DNA from: an uncultured Acetatifactor sp.
Lineage (GTDB): Bacteria > Bacillota > Clostridia > Lachnospirales > Lachnospiraceae
DNA length: 64,000 bases
Direction: 5' to 3'
Assembly: GCA_910589035.1 (NCBI GenBank)
Contig: CAJUSI010000073.1
Location: 1-64,000, forward strand
Shown here: in pieces, positions 19,044 through 27,028 of the stretch
Numbering within the stretch: the first letter of the stretch is position 1
Layout of the letters: every line of letters starts with the position of its first letter
Translations under genes and position numbers: made by a program
Notes under the pieces: model-generated
What the model was told of the DNA's origin: nothing
Databases searched by the model: none
Seen by the model: only the letters and a program-made list of their open reading frames with translations

Positions 19044-21491
19044 TCATTCAATTCCCCTCATTGCCAGCGCCTTGGTCTGCAGCTCGCTGAGCTTAAAGAA
19101 GGTTCCTTTCTTCGCCAGAAGCTCCGCATGGGTTCCGGCCTCGGTCAGCTTTCCGTCATCCAGCACGATCAGATGTGTGGCGTTTCGCAGAGTGGAGAGT
19201 CTGTGGGCAATGGACAGCACTGTCCTGCCCTTTTCCAGCCGCTCCAGGGACTTCTGAATGGCCAGCTCCGTCTCTGTATCCACGGCGGAGGTGGCCTCGT
19301 CTAAAATCAATATCTGCGGGTCCGCCAGAATGGCTCTGGCGATGGAGATGCGCTGCTTCTCTCCCCCGGACAGGGCACGGTTGGAGGATCCCAGAAGCGT
19401 GTCATATCCTTCCGGCATCTTACAGATGAAATCATGGGCGTTGGCCTGAACAGCCGCCCGGATGATCTCCTCTCTGGTGGCCTCCGGCTTCGCATAAGCG
19501 ATATTTTCGGCTACCGTCCCCATGAAGATATAGGTCTCCTGGGATACCATGGCCACGTTTTTGCGAAGCTCCCGGAATCCGTACTGTTTTACATTAATCC
19601 CGTCCACCAGCACCTCGCCCTCCTGGGTATCATAGAGGCGGGAGATTAAGTTTACCAGGGTGGATTTGCCCGCCCCGGAGCGTCCCACAATACCGAATAC
19701 CTCCCCGGCCTCCACATGGAAGCTGATATCCTTCAGGATGGGCTTATTGGCCTCATAGCCGAAGGTTACATTCTTTAACTCTATTTCTCCCCGAAGCTTC
19801 TCCGGCCGCAGGGGCTCCCCGGCTTCCCTGACCTCTGGCACTGCGTCAATGATTTCAAACATCCGCTGTGCCGAATTCATGCAGTTGCTGTACCAGCGCA
19901 TAAAATGGGACATGAATTCAAGGGGGCCCTTCAGCTGTCCCACATAGCCGGAGAAGGTGATCAGCATACCAAGCTCAATATTGGAGCCGCCAATAATCAT
20001 GGCTCCGCCCACAGCCCATACCAGAAAGCTGATCAGATCCTCCACGGAACAGTATAAAGCAAAAAACTTATTGTCATAGCGGGCAAGATCCATCTCCGAG
20101 TCCTTTACCTTCCCGTTGCTTTTGGCAAAGCGCGTCATCTCCTGCTCCTGCTGTCCGAAGGCCTTAACCACTCTGGCCCCCGTAAAGTTCTCGTTCACCT
20201 GCCCCTTCAGTCTGCGGTTCGCCCGATGCCTTTTGCCGTAATAGTGAAACAGATGAGGCAGCATCCGATAGCTGATTACCACAAGAACAGGCATCAGCGC
20301 CACAGATACCAGCGCAAGCAGCGGATTGAATATGAGCATAATCACGCACATGGCGATAATACATCCCACATTGATGAGGAAATAGGGAATTCCGTCGATA
20401 AAGAAGCTGGAAATCTCCTCCGCATCATCTGAAACCCTGGTCATCAGTCCGCCCGTCTGTCTTCTGGAGTAAAAACTGATGGAAAGCCGTCCCATGGAGG
20501 TGAATACCTCCCCTTTTAATTTTGCCACCACCTGAGGCGCTATCTTCGCCGTGAGAACCCCCTGCAGAATTCCCAGCCCCTGGATAGCCACCCTGGTCAG
20601 AACCATTGCCGCCACCAGCACGGTCAGGGCAAGGACAAAGCGGCCTGACGGGATATGCACCGCAGCCAGAAACTGCTCATTGCGGGCCAGCACCTTATCA
20701 TAGAGAATCGTTCCGCTCAGATAGGGCCACGCCAGGTTCAGCGCCGCCGTGCCCAGATAGCACAGCACCATGACTGCCAGCGCCGCCTTGTAAGGCCTGA
20801 AATAGGACAACACCCGCAGAAGAATGGACTTCTTGTCCATGCATTTCGGACAGATCTTCCTCTCCTGATCGGGATAAATCATGCCGCATTTGGGGCAGCA
20901 TTCCTTTCCCTTCTTCACGTTCAAATCCTCCTCAGATATCTCCTCTCCCTTTTTTAATTTCTCCGCCAGACCGCAGAAACGAAGAAAAGATTCCATTCTT
21001 GTGTTCGAAAAATGGCAGAGACTGCGTTCCACCCCGTCGATTTCCGCTACAAGCACGCCCCTGGCCACCTGCCGGAGCACCTCAGTCTTCCCCACATTCT
21101 TCAGATCAAAGATCTGCAGCGCCGGCTCCTGGGCCATGCTCTCCGCGGCAAGCCTTTCCTCCATGGCAAGCTTCTTATTTAAGGACGCCTTCTTCGCGGA
21201 CGCTTCCCCGGATCTTTTTGCATCTCCGGATATTCCCGCATCCTCCAATGTTTTTCCGTCAATCGATGTTTTCCCATCCGCTGTCTGCCAGCTTCCGTAG
21301 CCGCCGAACTGATATTCCGCGTTCTCCCTGTAGGGATACGCCGCCAATAACAGCTTTTCCCCTGTCAGAGCCACGATCGTATCCGCAAAGCGGTATTCCG
21401 TATCATAATCAGCCGTTGCCGCAAAAATAATCTTCTCTTTTTCAATTCCGTATTTCCCGGCAATGCTGATAAAGCTTTTCGGTAAATTCAT
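19044..21491 (-). CDS. ABC exporter with PH-like domain and zinc ribbon (second subunit)
   Basis: An 815-residue permease-ATPase fusion. The N-terminal part again resembles a PH-like module (KYGIEKEKIIFAATADYDTEY...), interrupted by an Ala/Lys-rich insertion, then a zinc ribbon (CPKCGMIYPDQERKICPKC). Six membrane helices follow, then an ATPase with GRSGAGKST, LSGGEKQRISIARA and ILILDEATSAVD. The start at 21491 has GGGAGGAG six bases upstream. Together with the DUF1854 protein and the exporter downstream it forms a three-gene set. The substrate is unknown; the cytoplasmic PH and zinc modules suggest control by a ligand or partner protein. Confidence 0.88.
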   Translation of the reverse strand: MNLPKSFISIAGKYGIEKEKIIFAATADYDTEYRFADTIVALTGEKLLLAAYPYRENAEYQFGGYGSWQTADGKTSIDGKTLEDAGISGDAKRSGEASAKKASLNKKLAMEERLAAESMAQEPALQIFDLKNVGKTEVLRQVARGVLVAEIDGVERSLCHFSNTRMESFLRFCGLAEKLKKGEEISEEDLNVKKGKECCPKCGMIYPDQERKICPKCMDKKSILLRVLSYFRPYKAALAVMVLCYLGTAALNLAWPYLSGTILYDKVLARNEQFLAAVHIPSGRFVLALTVLVAAMVLTRVAIQGLGILQGVLTAKIAPQVVAKLKGEVFTSMGRLSISFYSRRQTGGLMTRVSDDAEEISSFFIDGIPYFLINVGCIIAMCVIMLIFNPLLALVSVALMPVLVVISYRMLPHLFHYYGKRHRANRRLKGQVNENFTGARVVKAFGQQEQEMTRFAKSNGKVKDSEMDLARYDNKFFALYCSVEDLISFLVWAVGGAMIIGGSNIELGMLITFSGYVGQLKGPLEFMSHFMRWYSNCMNSAQRMFEIIDAVPEVREAGEPLRPEKLRGEIELKNVTFGYEANKPILKDISFHVEAGEVFGIVGRSGAGKSTLVNLISRLYDTQEGEVLVDGINVKQYGFRELRKNVAMVSQETYIFMGTVAENIAYAKPEATREEIIRAAVQANAHDFICKMPEGYDTLLGSSNRALSGGEKQRISIARAILADPQILILDEATSAVDTETELAIQKSLERLEKGRTVLSIAHRLSTLRNATHLIVLDDGKLTEAGTHAELLAKKGTFFKLSELQTKALAMRGIE

Positions 21492-21627
21492 TTCACTCCT
21501 CCCTCGATTTCTCCCGCATAGACTCTGTTCCCGCACTCTCCCTCACTTTTGATAGCTTTTATTCAGAGCACAGCGCAGAACCCTTATCTGCCCGGCAATG
21601 ATATATTCTAAAATCACTGTTTAACAT

Positions 21628-21663
21628 AAAAAAACCACGACTCCTGAAAGCAGGTAGTCATGG
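21628..21663 (-). terminator. Terminator of the 25-codon gene
   Basis: CCATGACT and AGTCGTGG (one G-U pair), extended by CCTG-CTTT-CAGG, then seven T on the minus strand. It ends the short transcript starting near 21833. Confidence 0.88.
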
Positions 21664-21709
21664 CTCATTTTACACCTCTATATCCGGCCGGCAGCAAAAG
21701 CCGATGAAC

Positions 21710-21787
21710 TCAGTCTACGATATCCCGGGAGACAAATTTCCTTCTGATCTTTAATTGATTGGCTGTATTTCTCAACTTAGTCATCAT
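21710..21787 (-). CDS. 25-residue basic peptide gene
   Basis: A complete miniature gene: consensus promoter, AGGAGG seven bases before ATG, 25 codons, stop, and a strong terminator 47 bases on. A second ATG follows immediately. The product begins MMTKLRNTANQ and ends VSRDIVD; the centre KIRRK is strongly basic. It has no hydrophobic segment, Cys or Gly-Gly leader, so it is not an obvious bacteriocin or membrane toxin. I recognise no homologue. It could be a small regulatory protein, a signalling peptide, or the coding part of a dual-function RNA. Confidence 0.75.
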   Translation of the reverse strand: MMTKLRNTANQLKIRRKFVSRDIVD

Positions 21788-21822
21788 TCTTTGCCTCCTT
21801 TCCTTTTTTATCGTTTTTATTT

Positions 21823-21869
21823 GTTGACAACTACTTTTCAGTATAAGCACATTGGAAATGAATGTCAAC
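21823..21869 (-). promoter_or_regulatory. Promoter and inverted repeat of the 25-codon gene
   Basis: TTGACA (21863-21868), 17-base spacer, TATACT (21840-21845): near-perfect sigma-A promoter. GTTGACA at the -35 (21863-21869) is repeated in inverse as TGTCAAC (21823-21829) downstream of the start, so an operator bracketing the promoter is possible. The stretch 21,870-22,089 further upstream is AT-rich and shows nothing else I can support. Confidence 0.8.
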
Positions 21870-22089
21870 TGTTTTTTTGAATTTATAACTATTTTTACCC
21901 TATTTTTATTCGGCTTTTATTACCCAGGCCTGTTTTATTACTCAGCTTTTTATTTCCCAGCTATTTTCTTTCTCACCTGCTGTAATTGCAGCGTACCGGT
22001 TCAGCGCCCTGCGAACTTGTTGCCAAATGCTATTACATGTCCTTGTTCTGAAGATTCCGGCAGCATTTTTTCATTATACTGATATGTTT

Positions 22090-23034
22090 TTACGAAATCC
22101 CGCACAAATCCCTGATTACCTCTCCCGCAAGAATCAGACCAGCCACTGATGGAACAAAGGCTGCGCTTCCGGGAATGCTCTTACTGTAGGTGCACTCTGT
22201 TCCGGTATTCCGCGGCGCCGTCTCCCCGGATAATCCGGCTGCCGCTTCTTCCGGAATCTCTTCCTTGCCCGGGTTTCGGTCTATGCCTATGGGATTCTCC
22301 ACGGAACTGCCGCCTTCGAATGGCGTTGCCATTGGCTCTTCGAGCGGAGACGCGGCTGTTTTCTTACATATCGGCGTCTTCCCTGACTTCGGATATACCG
22401 ACGTCTCCTCAGGCTTCAGGCATATCGGCGTTTCCCCGGGCTTCGGGAGTATAGGCGTCTCTTCGGAATACACCACCTTCAGCCTTTCCACACCGCGCCT
22501 TTTAAGCTCCCGCCTCATCACCTTTGCCAGGGGGCATACCTTCGTCTCATAAATATCTGCCACCTGAAATAAGCTTCCGTCCAGCTTATTGCCCGCCCCC
22601 ATACTGCTGATGACAGGAACCCCCGCCTCCTTTGCCGTCAGGATGATGCCCAGCTTTGCCGTCACCGTGTCCACCGCATCCACCACATAATCATATTCCG
22701 CAAAGGAGAATTCCTCCGCATTTTCCGGCAGGAAAAAGGTCCGGTAAGTCCTCACCTGCGCCCGGGGATTGATTTCCTCTATCCGCTCCCGCATGGCCTC
22801 CACCTTGTATTGTCCCAGGGTCTTCCATGTGGCGATGATCTGTCGGTTTAAATTCGTGAGGCTGATCCTGTCATGATCTATCAGGTCCAGAGCTCCGACT
22901 CCGCTCCGAGCCAAAGCCTCGCACACATAGCCTCCCACGCCGCCGATTCCGAATACTGCCACCCGGGCCCCACGCAGCCTGTCCATTCCCTCTCTTCCCA
23001 GGAGCATCTCCGTTCTCGCAAACTGGTCTTCCAT
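22090..23034 (-). CDS. tcdA: tRNA threonylcarbamoyladenosine dehydratase (TcdA/CsdL family)
   Basis: An E1-like ThiF-superfamily enzyme (314 residues) that uses ATP to cyclise t6A37 to ct6A37 in ANN-decoding tRNAs. The nucleotide loop GIGGVGGYVCEALARSGVG and the DHDRISLTNLNRQ segment are clear, as is the family-typical PGSAAFVPSVAGLILAGEVI end. Between VVYSEE and PRNTG the protein carries an insertion of about 75 residues not expected in the family. This begins with four 9-residue repeats (KPGETPICL type, 27-bp DNA units at about 22,366-22,466) and continues as a Pro/Glu/Gly-rich stretch. It lies just downstream of miaB, another tRNA A37 modification gene. Confidence 0.9.
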   Translation of the reverse strand: MEDQFARTEMLLGREGMDRLRGARVAVFGIGGVGGYVCEALARSGVGALDLIDHDRISLTNLNRQIIATWKTLGQYKVEAMRERIEEINPRAQVRTYRTFFLPENAEEFSFAEYDYVVDAVDTVTAKLGIILTAKEAGVPVISSMGAGNKLDGSLFQVADIYETKVCPLAKVMRRELKRRGVERLKVVYSEETPILPKPGETPICLKPEETSVYPKSGKTPICKKTAASPLEEPMATPFEGGSSVENPIGIDRNPGKEEIPEEAAAGLSGETAPRNTGTECTYSKSIPGSAAFVPSVAGLILAGEVIRDLCGIS

Positions 23035-23120
23035 CTCTCATACCTCATACTTCTCTATCCTGCAATAATGCTTTCTTTTTCCGGCCGGAGCATCCTTTGA
23101 ATAGCTGTCGCTCCTTAACA

Positions 23121-24581
23121 CTATTTCGTTTCTTTGTATGCACAATATCCCGTATAATAAAACCCATGGCATTCGTCCAGGGATACCGGCAGGATTTGCC
23201 CAATCATGGAAGCGTCCCCGGGCAAATGGACGATGGTGTTGTTGGACAGCCTGCCGGTGACCAGGGATGCATCGCTCTCGTTGACTTCCTCAATCAGCGC
23301 CTCCATGACCTGTCCCTGGTATTTTGCCACCTGCTCCCTGGCAGTCTCCTGCACCAGCTTCAGGAGCCTGTCGAAGCCTTCCTTCACCTGCTCCGGGGGC
23401 ACCTGATCCGGCATGGCCGCCGCAGGAGTACCGGTCCGTTTGGAGTAAATGAAGGTAAAGGCATTGTCGTACTTCACCCTGCGCACTACGTCAAGGGTCT
23501 CCTCCAGATCCTCGGCGGTCTCCCCCGGGAAGCCCACGATGATGTCCGTGGTGATGGCGATGTCCGGTATCTCCCTGCGGATGCGCTCCGCCAACTCCAG
23601 GTACTGCTCCTTGGTATAGCGCCTGTTCATCTGCTGCAGAATGCGCGTGGAGCCGGACTGCAGAGGCAGATGGAGATGGCGGCAGATTTTCTTCGACTGC
23701 TTCATGACCTCTATCAGCTCCTCCGACAGGTCCTTGGGGTGGGAGGTCATGAAACGGATACGCTGCAGGCCCTCAATCTTCTCCACCTCCCGCAGCAGTT
23801 CAGCAAATGTGATGGGCTCGTCCAGGTTCTTCCCGTAGGAATTCACGTTCTGGCCCAGGAGCATTACCTCCACCACGCCCTCCGCCACCAGACGCTCTAT
23901 CTCCCGGAGAATCTCCTTAGGTTCCCGGCTCCGCTCCCGGCCTCTCACGTAGGGAACGATGCAGTAGCTGCAGAAATTGTTGCAGCCGAACATGATGTTG
24001 ATGCCGGATTTGAAGGGGTATTTGCGGTCAACCGGGAGATCTTCCACGATTTTATCCGTATCCTCCCAGATGTCAATGAGCATCCCTTCCGTCTCGAAGG
24101 AGGCGCAGAGGAGCTCGGCAAACTTGTAGATATTGTGGGTGCCGAAGATCAGATCTATGAAAGGATAGCTTTTCTTCAGTTTTTCGATTACCGTGGGCTC
24201 CTGCATCATGCAGCCGCAGAGGGCCACCTTCATCTGAGGATTCTGCTTTTTGTATCGGTTCAGTTCGCCAAGCCTGCCGTAGACCCGCTGGTTGGCGTTG
24301 TCCCGGACGGTGCAGGTGTTGTAGATGACGAAGTCCGCCTGCTCGCTGTCGGTGGGGCAAAAGCCTACAGCCTCCAGAATACCCATAAGCTTCTCGGAAT
24401 CCCGGGCGTTCATCTGGCAACCGAAGGTGGTCACGCAGGCCCTGGGCGGGCGGCCGTTTTCCTGGGTAAAGGCGTTTACCCAGTTACGGCATTTCGCCAT
24501 GAAGTAGTATTGCCTGGCGGGTTCCTCCTGGGGAGGGGCTTCGTTTCTGTTTATTTTATCTAAATCGAGTTTTTGATACAT
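23121..24581 (-). CDS. miaB: tRNA-2-methylthio-N6-dimethylallyladenosine synthase MiaB
   Basis: A radical-SAM methylthiotransferase (486 residues) acting on i6A37 of tRNA. The N-terminal UPF0004 domain holds the second cluster ligands in TFGCQMNARDSE, YNTCTVRDNA and CGCMMQE. The radical-SAM CxxxCxxC is GCNNFCSYCIVPYVRGRE. The C-terminal TRAM domain ends the protein. In many Clostridia miaB directly precedes mutS and mutL; here about 16 kb of transporter and accessory genes separate them. Confidence 0.96.
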   Translation of the reverse strand: MYQKLDLDKINRNEAPPQEEPARQYYFMAKCRNWVNAFTQENGRPPRACVTTFGCQMNARDSEKLMGILEAVGFCPTDSEQADFVIYNTCTVRDNANQRVYGRLGELNRYKKQNPQMKVALCGCMMQEPTVIEKLKKSYPFIDLIFGTHNIYKFAELLCASFETEGMLIDIWEDTDKIVEDLPVDRKYPFKSGINIMFGCNNFCSYCIVPYVRGRERSREPKEILREIERLVAEGVVEVMLLGQNVNSYGKNLDEPITFAELLREVEKIEGLQRIRFMTSHPKDLSEELIEVMKQSKKICRHLHLPLQSGSTRILQQMNRRYTKEQYLELAERIRREIPDIAITTDIIVGFPGETAEDLEETLDVVRRVKYDNAFTFIYSKRTGTPAAAMPDQVPPEQVKEGFDRLLKLVQETAREQVAKYQGQVMEALIEEVNESDASLVTGRLSNNTIVHLPGDASMIGQILPVSLDECHGFYYTGYCAYKETK

Positions 24582-24635
24582 TTTGTTTGACTTATATTCC
24601 TTTCTGCTATATAGTAAGAGAAAAGAAGCGAGTTT

Positions 24636-24890
24636 TTACCGTATAGCTTTATGGCTCAAGCGGGGTACTCGTTCACGCGCCAGATTTTCTTTTTCCCCCT
24701 CCGATAGACAGCCGTACAGCGCCTTTGATAATGGAACGCCGTCAAATTCGAATACCATATTTCCGTTTATCTCATATGCATGGCAGTCGTTCCCGCTGCC
24801 GATCAGCCGGATTCTTTCCACCTTGATATCCTCAAAGCTGTTTTCTATAATGAAACGGACTTCATCCACATCCTTAAGCATTGTCTTCAT
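24636..24890 (-). pseudogene. Remnant of an aminoglycoside phosphotransferase (APH(2'')-like)
   Basis: 84 codons. Residues 1-48 match the N-lobe of APH(2'')-type kinases (IENSFEDIKVERIRLIGSGND...YEINGNMVFEF). The text then jumps straight to a segment normally far downstream (GVPLSKALYGCLSEGEKENLA) and ends after RERVPRLSHKAIR. So an internal block is deleted and the catalytic HxD and DFG-type region is absent, and the protein should be inactive. It overlaps the AAC-like gene by 17 bases in another frame. This order (AAC then APH) is that of the bifunctional AAC(6')-APH(2'') enzyme of Gram-positive bacteria. Confidence 0.75.
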
Positions 24891-25428
24891 AGCGGTACTC
24901 CATCAGATAGCAGTCCCTCATCTTCCCTTCGTGCAGCTCATGCTCCGGCAGACTTTTTATGATGCGAAATCCGGCCTTTCGATAACATCGAATGGCCCTG
25001 GCGTTATCCTGATGAGGATCCATGATGACGGCATCTGCCTTCTTTTCTTCTCTTAAGAACTTCAAGACCAGTCTCATGTACTCCGTCCCGATTCCTCTGT
25101 TCCAATAATCGGGCTCCCCGATGAACTGGTCGATGCAATATAGGGTCTCATTCCGATTCTCATATCCATAATGACCGTAATAATCGTCAATCATTTCATA
25201 AATCTGCCCATATCCAATCGGTTTCCCGTCATACTCCAAAATGACTTTTAACGCGATTTCATCGTCCTCTTCAAAGAAATTCTCATAGATCAGCTCTTCC
25301 GTATATTTCTTGTCTCTGCCCTCATAAAACTCCAGCACGCGCATATCCGTCATCCATTTCAGCAGTACGGCAGAGTCCTCCGAAACCATGGTTCTTATCC
25401 TGATTTTATCCTGTCTGATATCCAGCAT
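24874..25428 (-). CDS. Aminoglycoside 6'-N-acetyltransferase-like GNAT protein
   Basis: A 184-residue GNAT acetyltransferase closely resembling the N-terminal half of AAC(6')-Ie-APH(2'')-Ia: VLEFYEGRDKKYT, PIGYGQIYEM, DQFIGEPDYWNRGIGTEYM (acetyl-CoA loop) and LPEHELHEGKMRDCYLMEYRY. It ends in EDNA then stop at the point where the bifunctional enzyme continues into the APH half. It is intact, so acetylation of aminoglycosides is plausible, though chromosomal relatives may use other substrates. It is followed by an overlapping broken APH frame. Confidence 0.85.
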   Translation of the reverse strand: MLDIRQDKIRIRTMVSEDSAVLLKWMTDMRVLEFYEGRDKKYTEELIYENFFEEDDEIALKVILEYDGKPIGYGQIYEMIDDYYGHYGYENRNETLYCIDQFIGEPDYWNRGIGTEYMRLVLKFLREEKKADAVIMDPHQDNARAIRCYRKAGFRIIKSLPEHELHEGKMRDCYLMEYRYEDNA

Positions 25429-25542
25429 TCCCTGTCGGGCAGTCTGAAGCCCGATATTCCACTCCCTTTCTCGCCAATATTACCCTTGGAATCTCCGTAT
25501 TTTTAATTTGTTCCGGCTCCACCCTTTGTTCCGCAGTGCATG

Positions 25543-26781
25543 CTAACAGACAGGTTCACTGTACCTCCGGGCAAGTCTTATCAGCAGCTCCGTCGACTTC
25601 TCCATGTACTGCACGCTGGCGAACTCGAAGCGGCTGTGCCCGTTACCCGCGCCGTTGCAGAGGTTGGGGCAGGGCAGGCCCAGGAAGGAGAGTCTTGCGC
25701 CGTCCGTGCCGCCACGGATAGGACTCACCACCGGCTCGCCGCCAAGCTCCCGGATGACCTCAGAAGCATTGTCTATCAGGTGCCTGTGGGATTTCAGCAC
25801 CTCCCACATATTGTAATAGCTGTCCTTTATCTCCGCCTCCACGGTTCCCCGGCCGTATTTCCGGTTCAGGAACTCCGCACACTGCCTGAATATCTCTTTC
25901 TTCTGCTCGAAGAGCGCCCTGTCATGGTCGCGGATAATGTAATCCGCCACCGTCCTGTCCACATTTCCCTGAATGCCCTCCAGATGGAAGAAGCCCTCCC
26001 GTCCCTCCGTGTACATGGGGTTCTGGAATACCGGGAGCAGGTTCTGGAATTCATTGGTTATCAGGATGGAATTGACCATCCTGCCCTTGGCATCTCCTGG
26101 GTGGACGCTGCGTCCGTTCACGGTGAGCTTTGCCCCCGCAGCGTTGAAGGTCTCCGCCTGCAGGCCGCCGAATCCGCCCCCGTCCACGGTGTAGGCGAAA
26201 TCCGCGCCGAAGAGCTCTGTGTCAAAATATTTCGTGCCCTCTCCAATCTCCTCGTCCGGCGTGAAGCCGATACGCAGCCTGCCATGCTTTATCTCAGGAT
26301 GCTGCAGCAGGTATTCACAGGCCGCCATGATCTCCGCAACACCGCATTTATCGTCCCCGCCCAGGAGCGTGGTGCCGTCCGTCACAATCAGGTCATGCCC
26401 CGCATACTCCGCCATCTCCGGGAAGTCCTCTCTCCTGAACACGATATTCTCCGCCTCGTTCAGCACGATGTCCCCGCCGTCATAGTTCTCCACAATTCTC
26501 GGCTTTACATTGGCACCGGACACCGCCGACACCGTATCCATATGAGCCAGAAAGCCCAGAACCGGGGCATCCTCACAGCCCTCGGAGGCCGGTACGGAAG
26601 CATACACATAGCAATGCTCCCTGTCATATGTAATCTCTGACGCGCCCATATCTTCCAGCTGGCGTACCAGAAGCCCGGCCAGATCATGCTGCTTCTGCGT
26701 GCTGGGCGAAGTCCCTGTGGTCTCATCCGATTCGGTATCAATCTTCACATACTGTAAAAACAAATCAATGGTTCTTGACAT
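25543..26781 (-). CDS. pepT: Peptidase T (tripeptidase)
   Basis: A 412-residue M20-family aminotripeptidase releasing the N-terminal residue of tripeptides, with two zinc ions. Metal-binding stretches HMDTV, GGDDKCGVAEIMA and TPDEEIGEGTKYF are visible, as is the C-terminal NGAGNGHSRFEF. The start at 26781 (MSRTIDLF) is set by GAGGG nine bases upstream. The leader contains a perfect 10-bp inverted repeat (26,832-26,884). Confidence 0.95.
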   Translation of the reverse strand: MSRTIDLFLQYVKIDTESDETTGTSPSTQKQHDLAGLLVRQLEDMGASEITYDREHCYVYASVPASEGCEDAPVLGFLAHMDTVSAVSGANVKPRIVENYDGGDIVLNEAENIVFRREDFPEMAEYAGHDLIVTDGTTLLGGDDKCGVAEIMAACEYLLQHPEIKHGRLRIGFTPDEEIGEGTKYFDTELFGADFAYTVDGGGFGGLQAETFNAAGAKLTVNGRSVHPGDAKGRMVNSILITNEFQNLLPVFQNPMYTEGREGFFHLEGIQGNVDRTVADYIIRDHDRALFEQKKEIFRQCAEFLNRKYGRGTVEAEIKDSYYNMWEVLKSHRHLIDNASEVIRELGGEPVVSPIRGGTDGARLSFLGLPCPNLCNGAGNGHSRFEFASVQYMEKSTELLIRLARRYSEPVC

Positions 26782-26831
26782 GGTATATTCCCTCTTTTTC
26801 GCTTTATTGGGAACCGTTTCCTTACGGCTGT

Positions 26832-26884
26832 ACTCACGAGCGTTAAAGTATACTGCCGATTCATGATGCTTGCAGCTCGTGAGT
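26832..26884. repeat. Inverted repeat in the pepT leader
   Basis: ACTCACGAGC (26832-26841) and GCTCGTGAGT (26875-26884) form a perfect 10-bp stem around a 33-base interior containing TATACTGC. No T-run follows. It may be a small mobile palindrome or a leader structure affecting pepT. Confidence 0.6.
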
Positions 26885-27028
26885 CGGGTAACAATGGAAG
26901 AAGAGCATTCCATGGCAAATCTTAGCGACCGTCAGTATAAACTGCGAAGCACTTTGCTCCCTGTGTAATCCGGCAGAACTTTCCCCGCCGCATTCCCTGA
27001 TTTACATCATATCATGAATCAGGAAATA

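Noticed and set aside
21852..22082. Plus-strand frame of 76 codons
   Set aside because: Hydrophobic AT-rich translation, no ribosome site, lies in the promoter-upstream region of the 25-codon gene.
23097..24563. Long plus-strand frame opposite miaB
   Set aside because: Antisense of a clear radical-SAM gene; composition typical of shadow translation.
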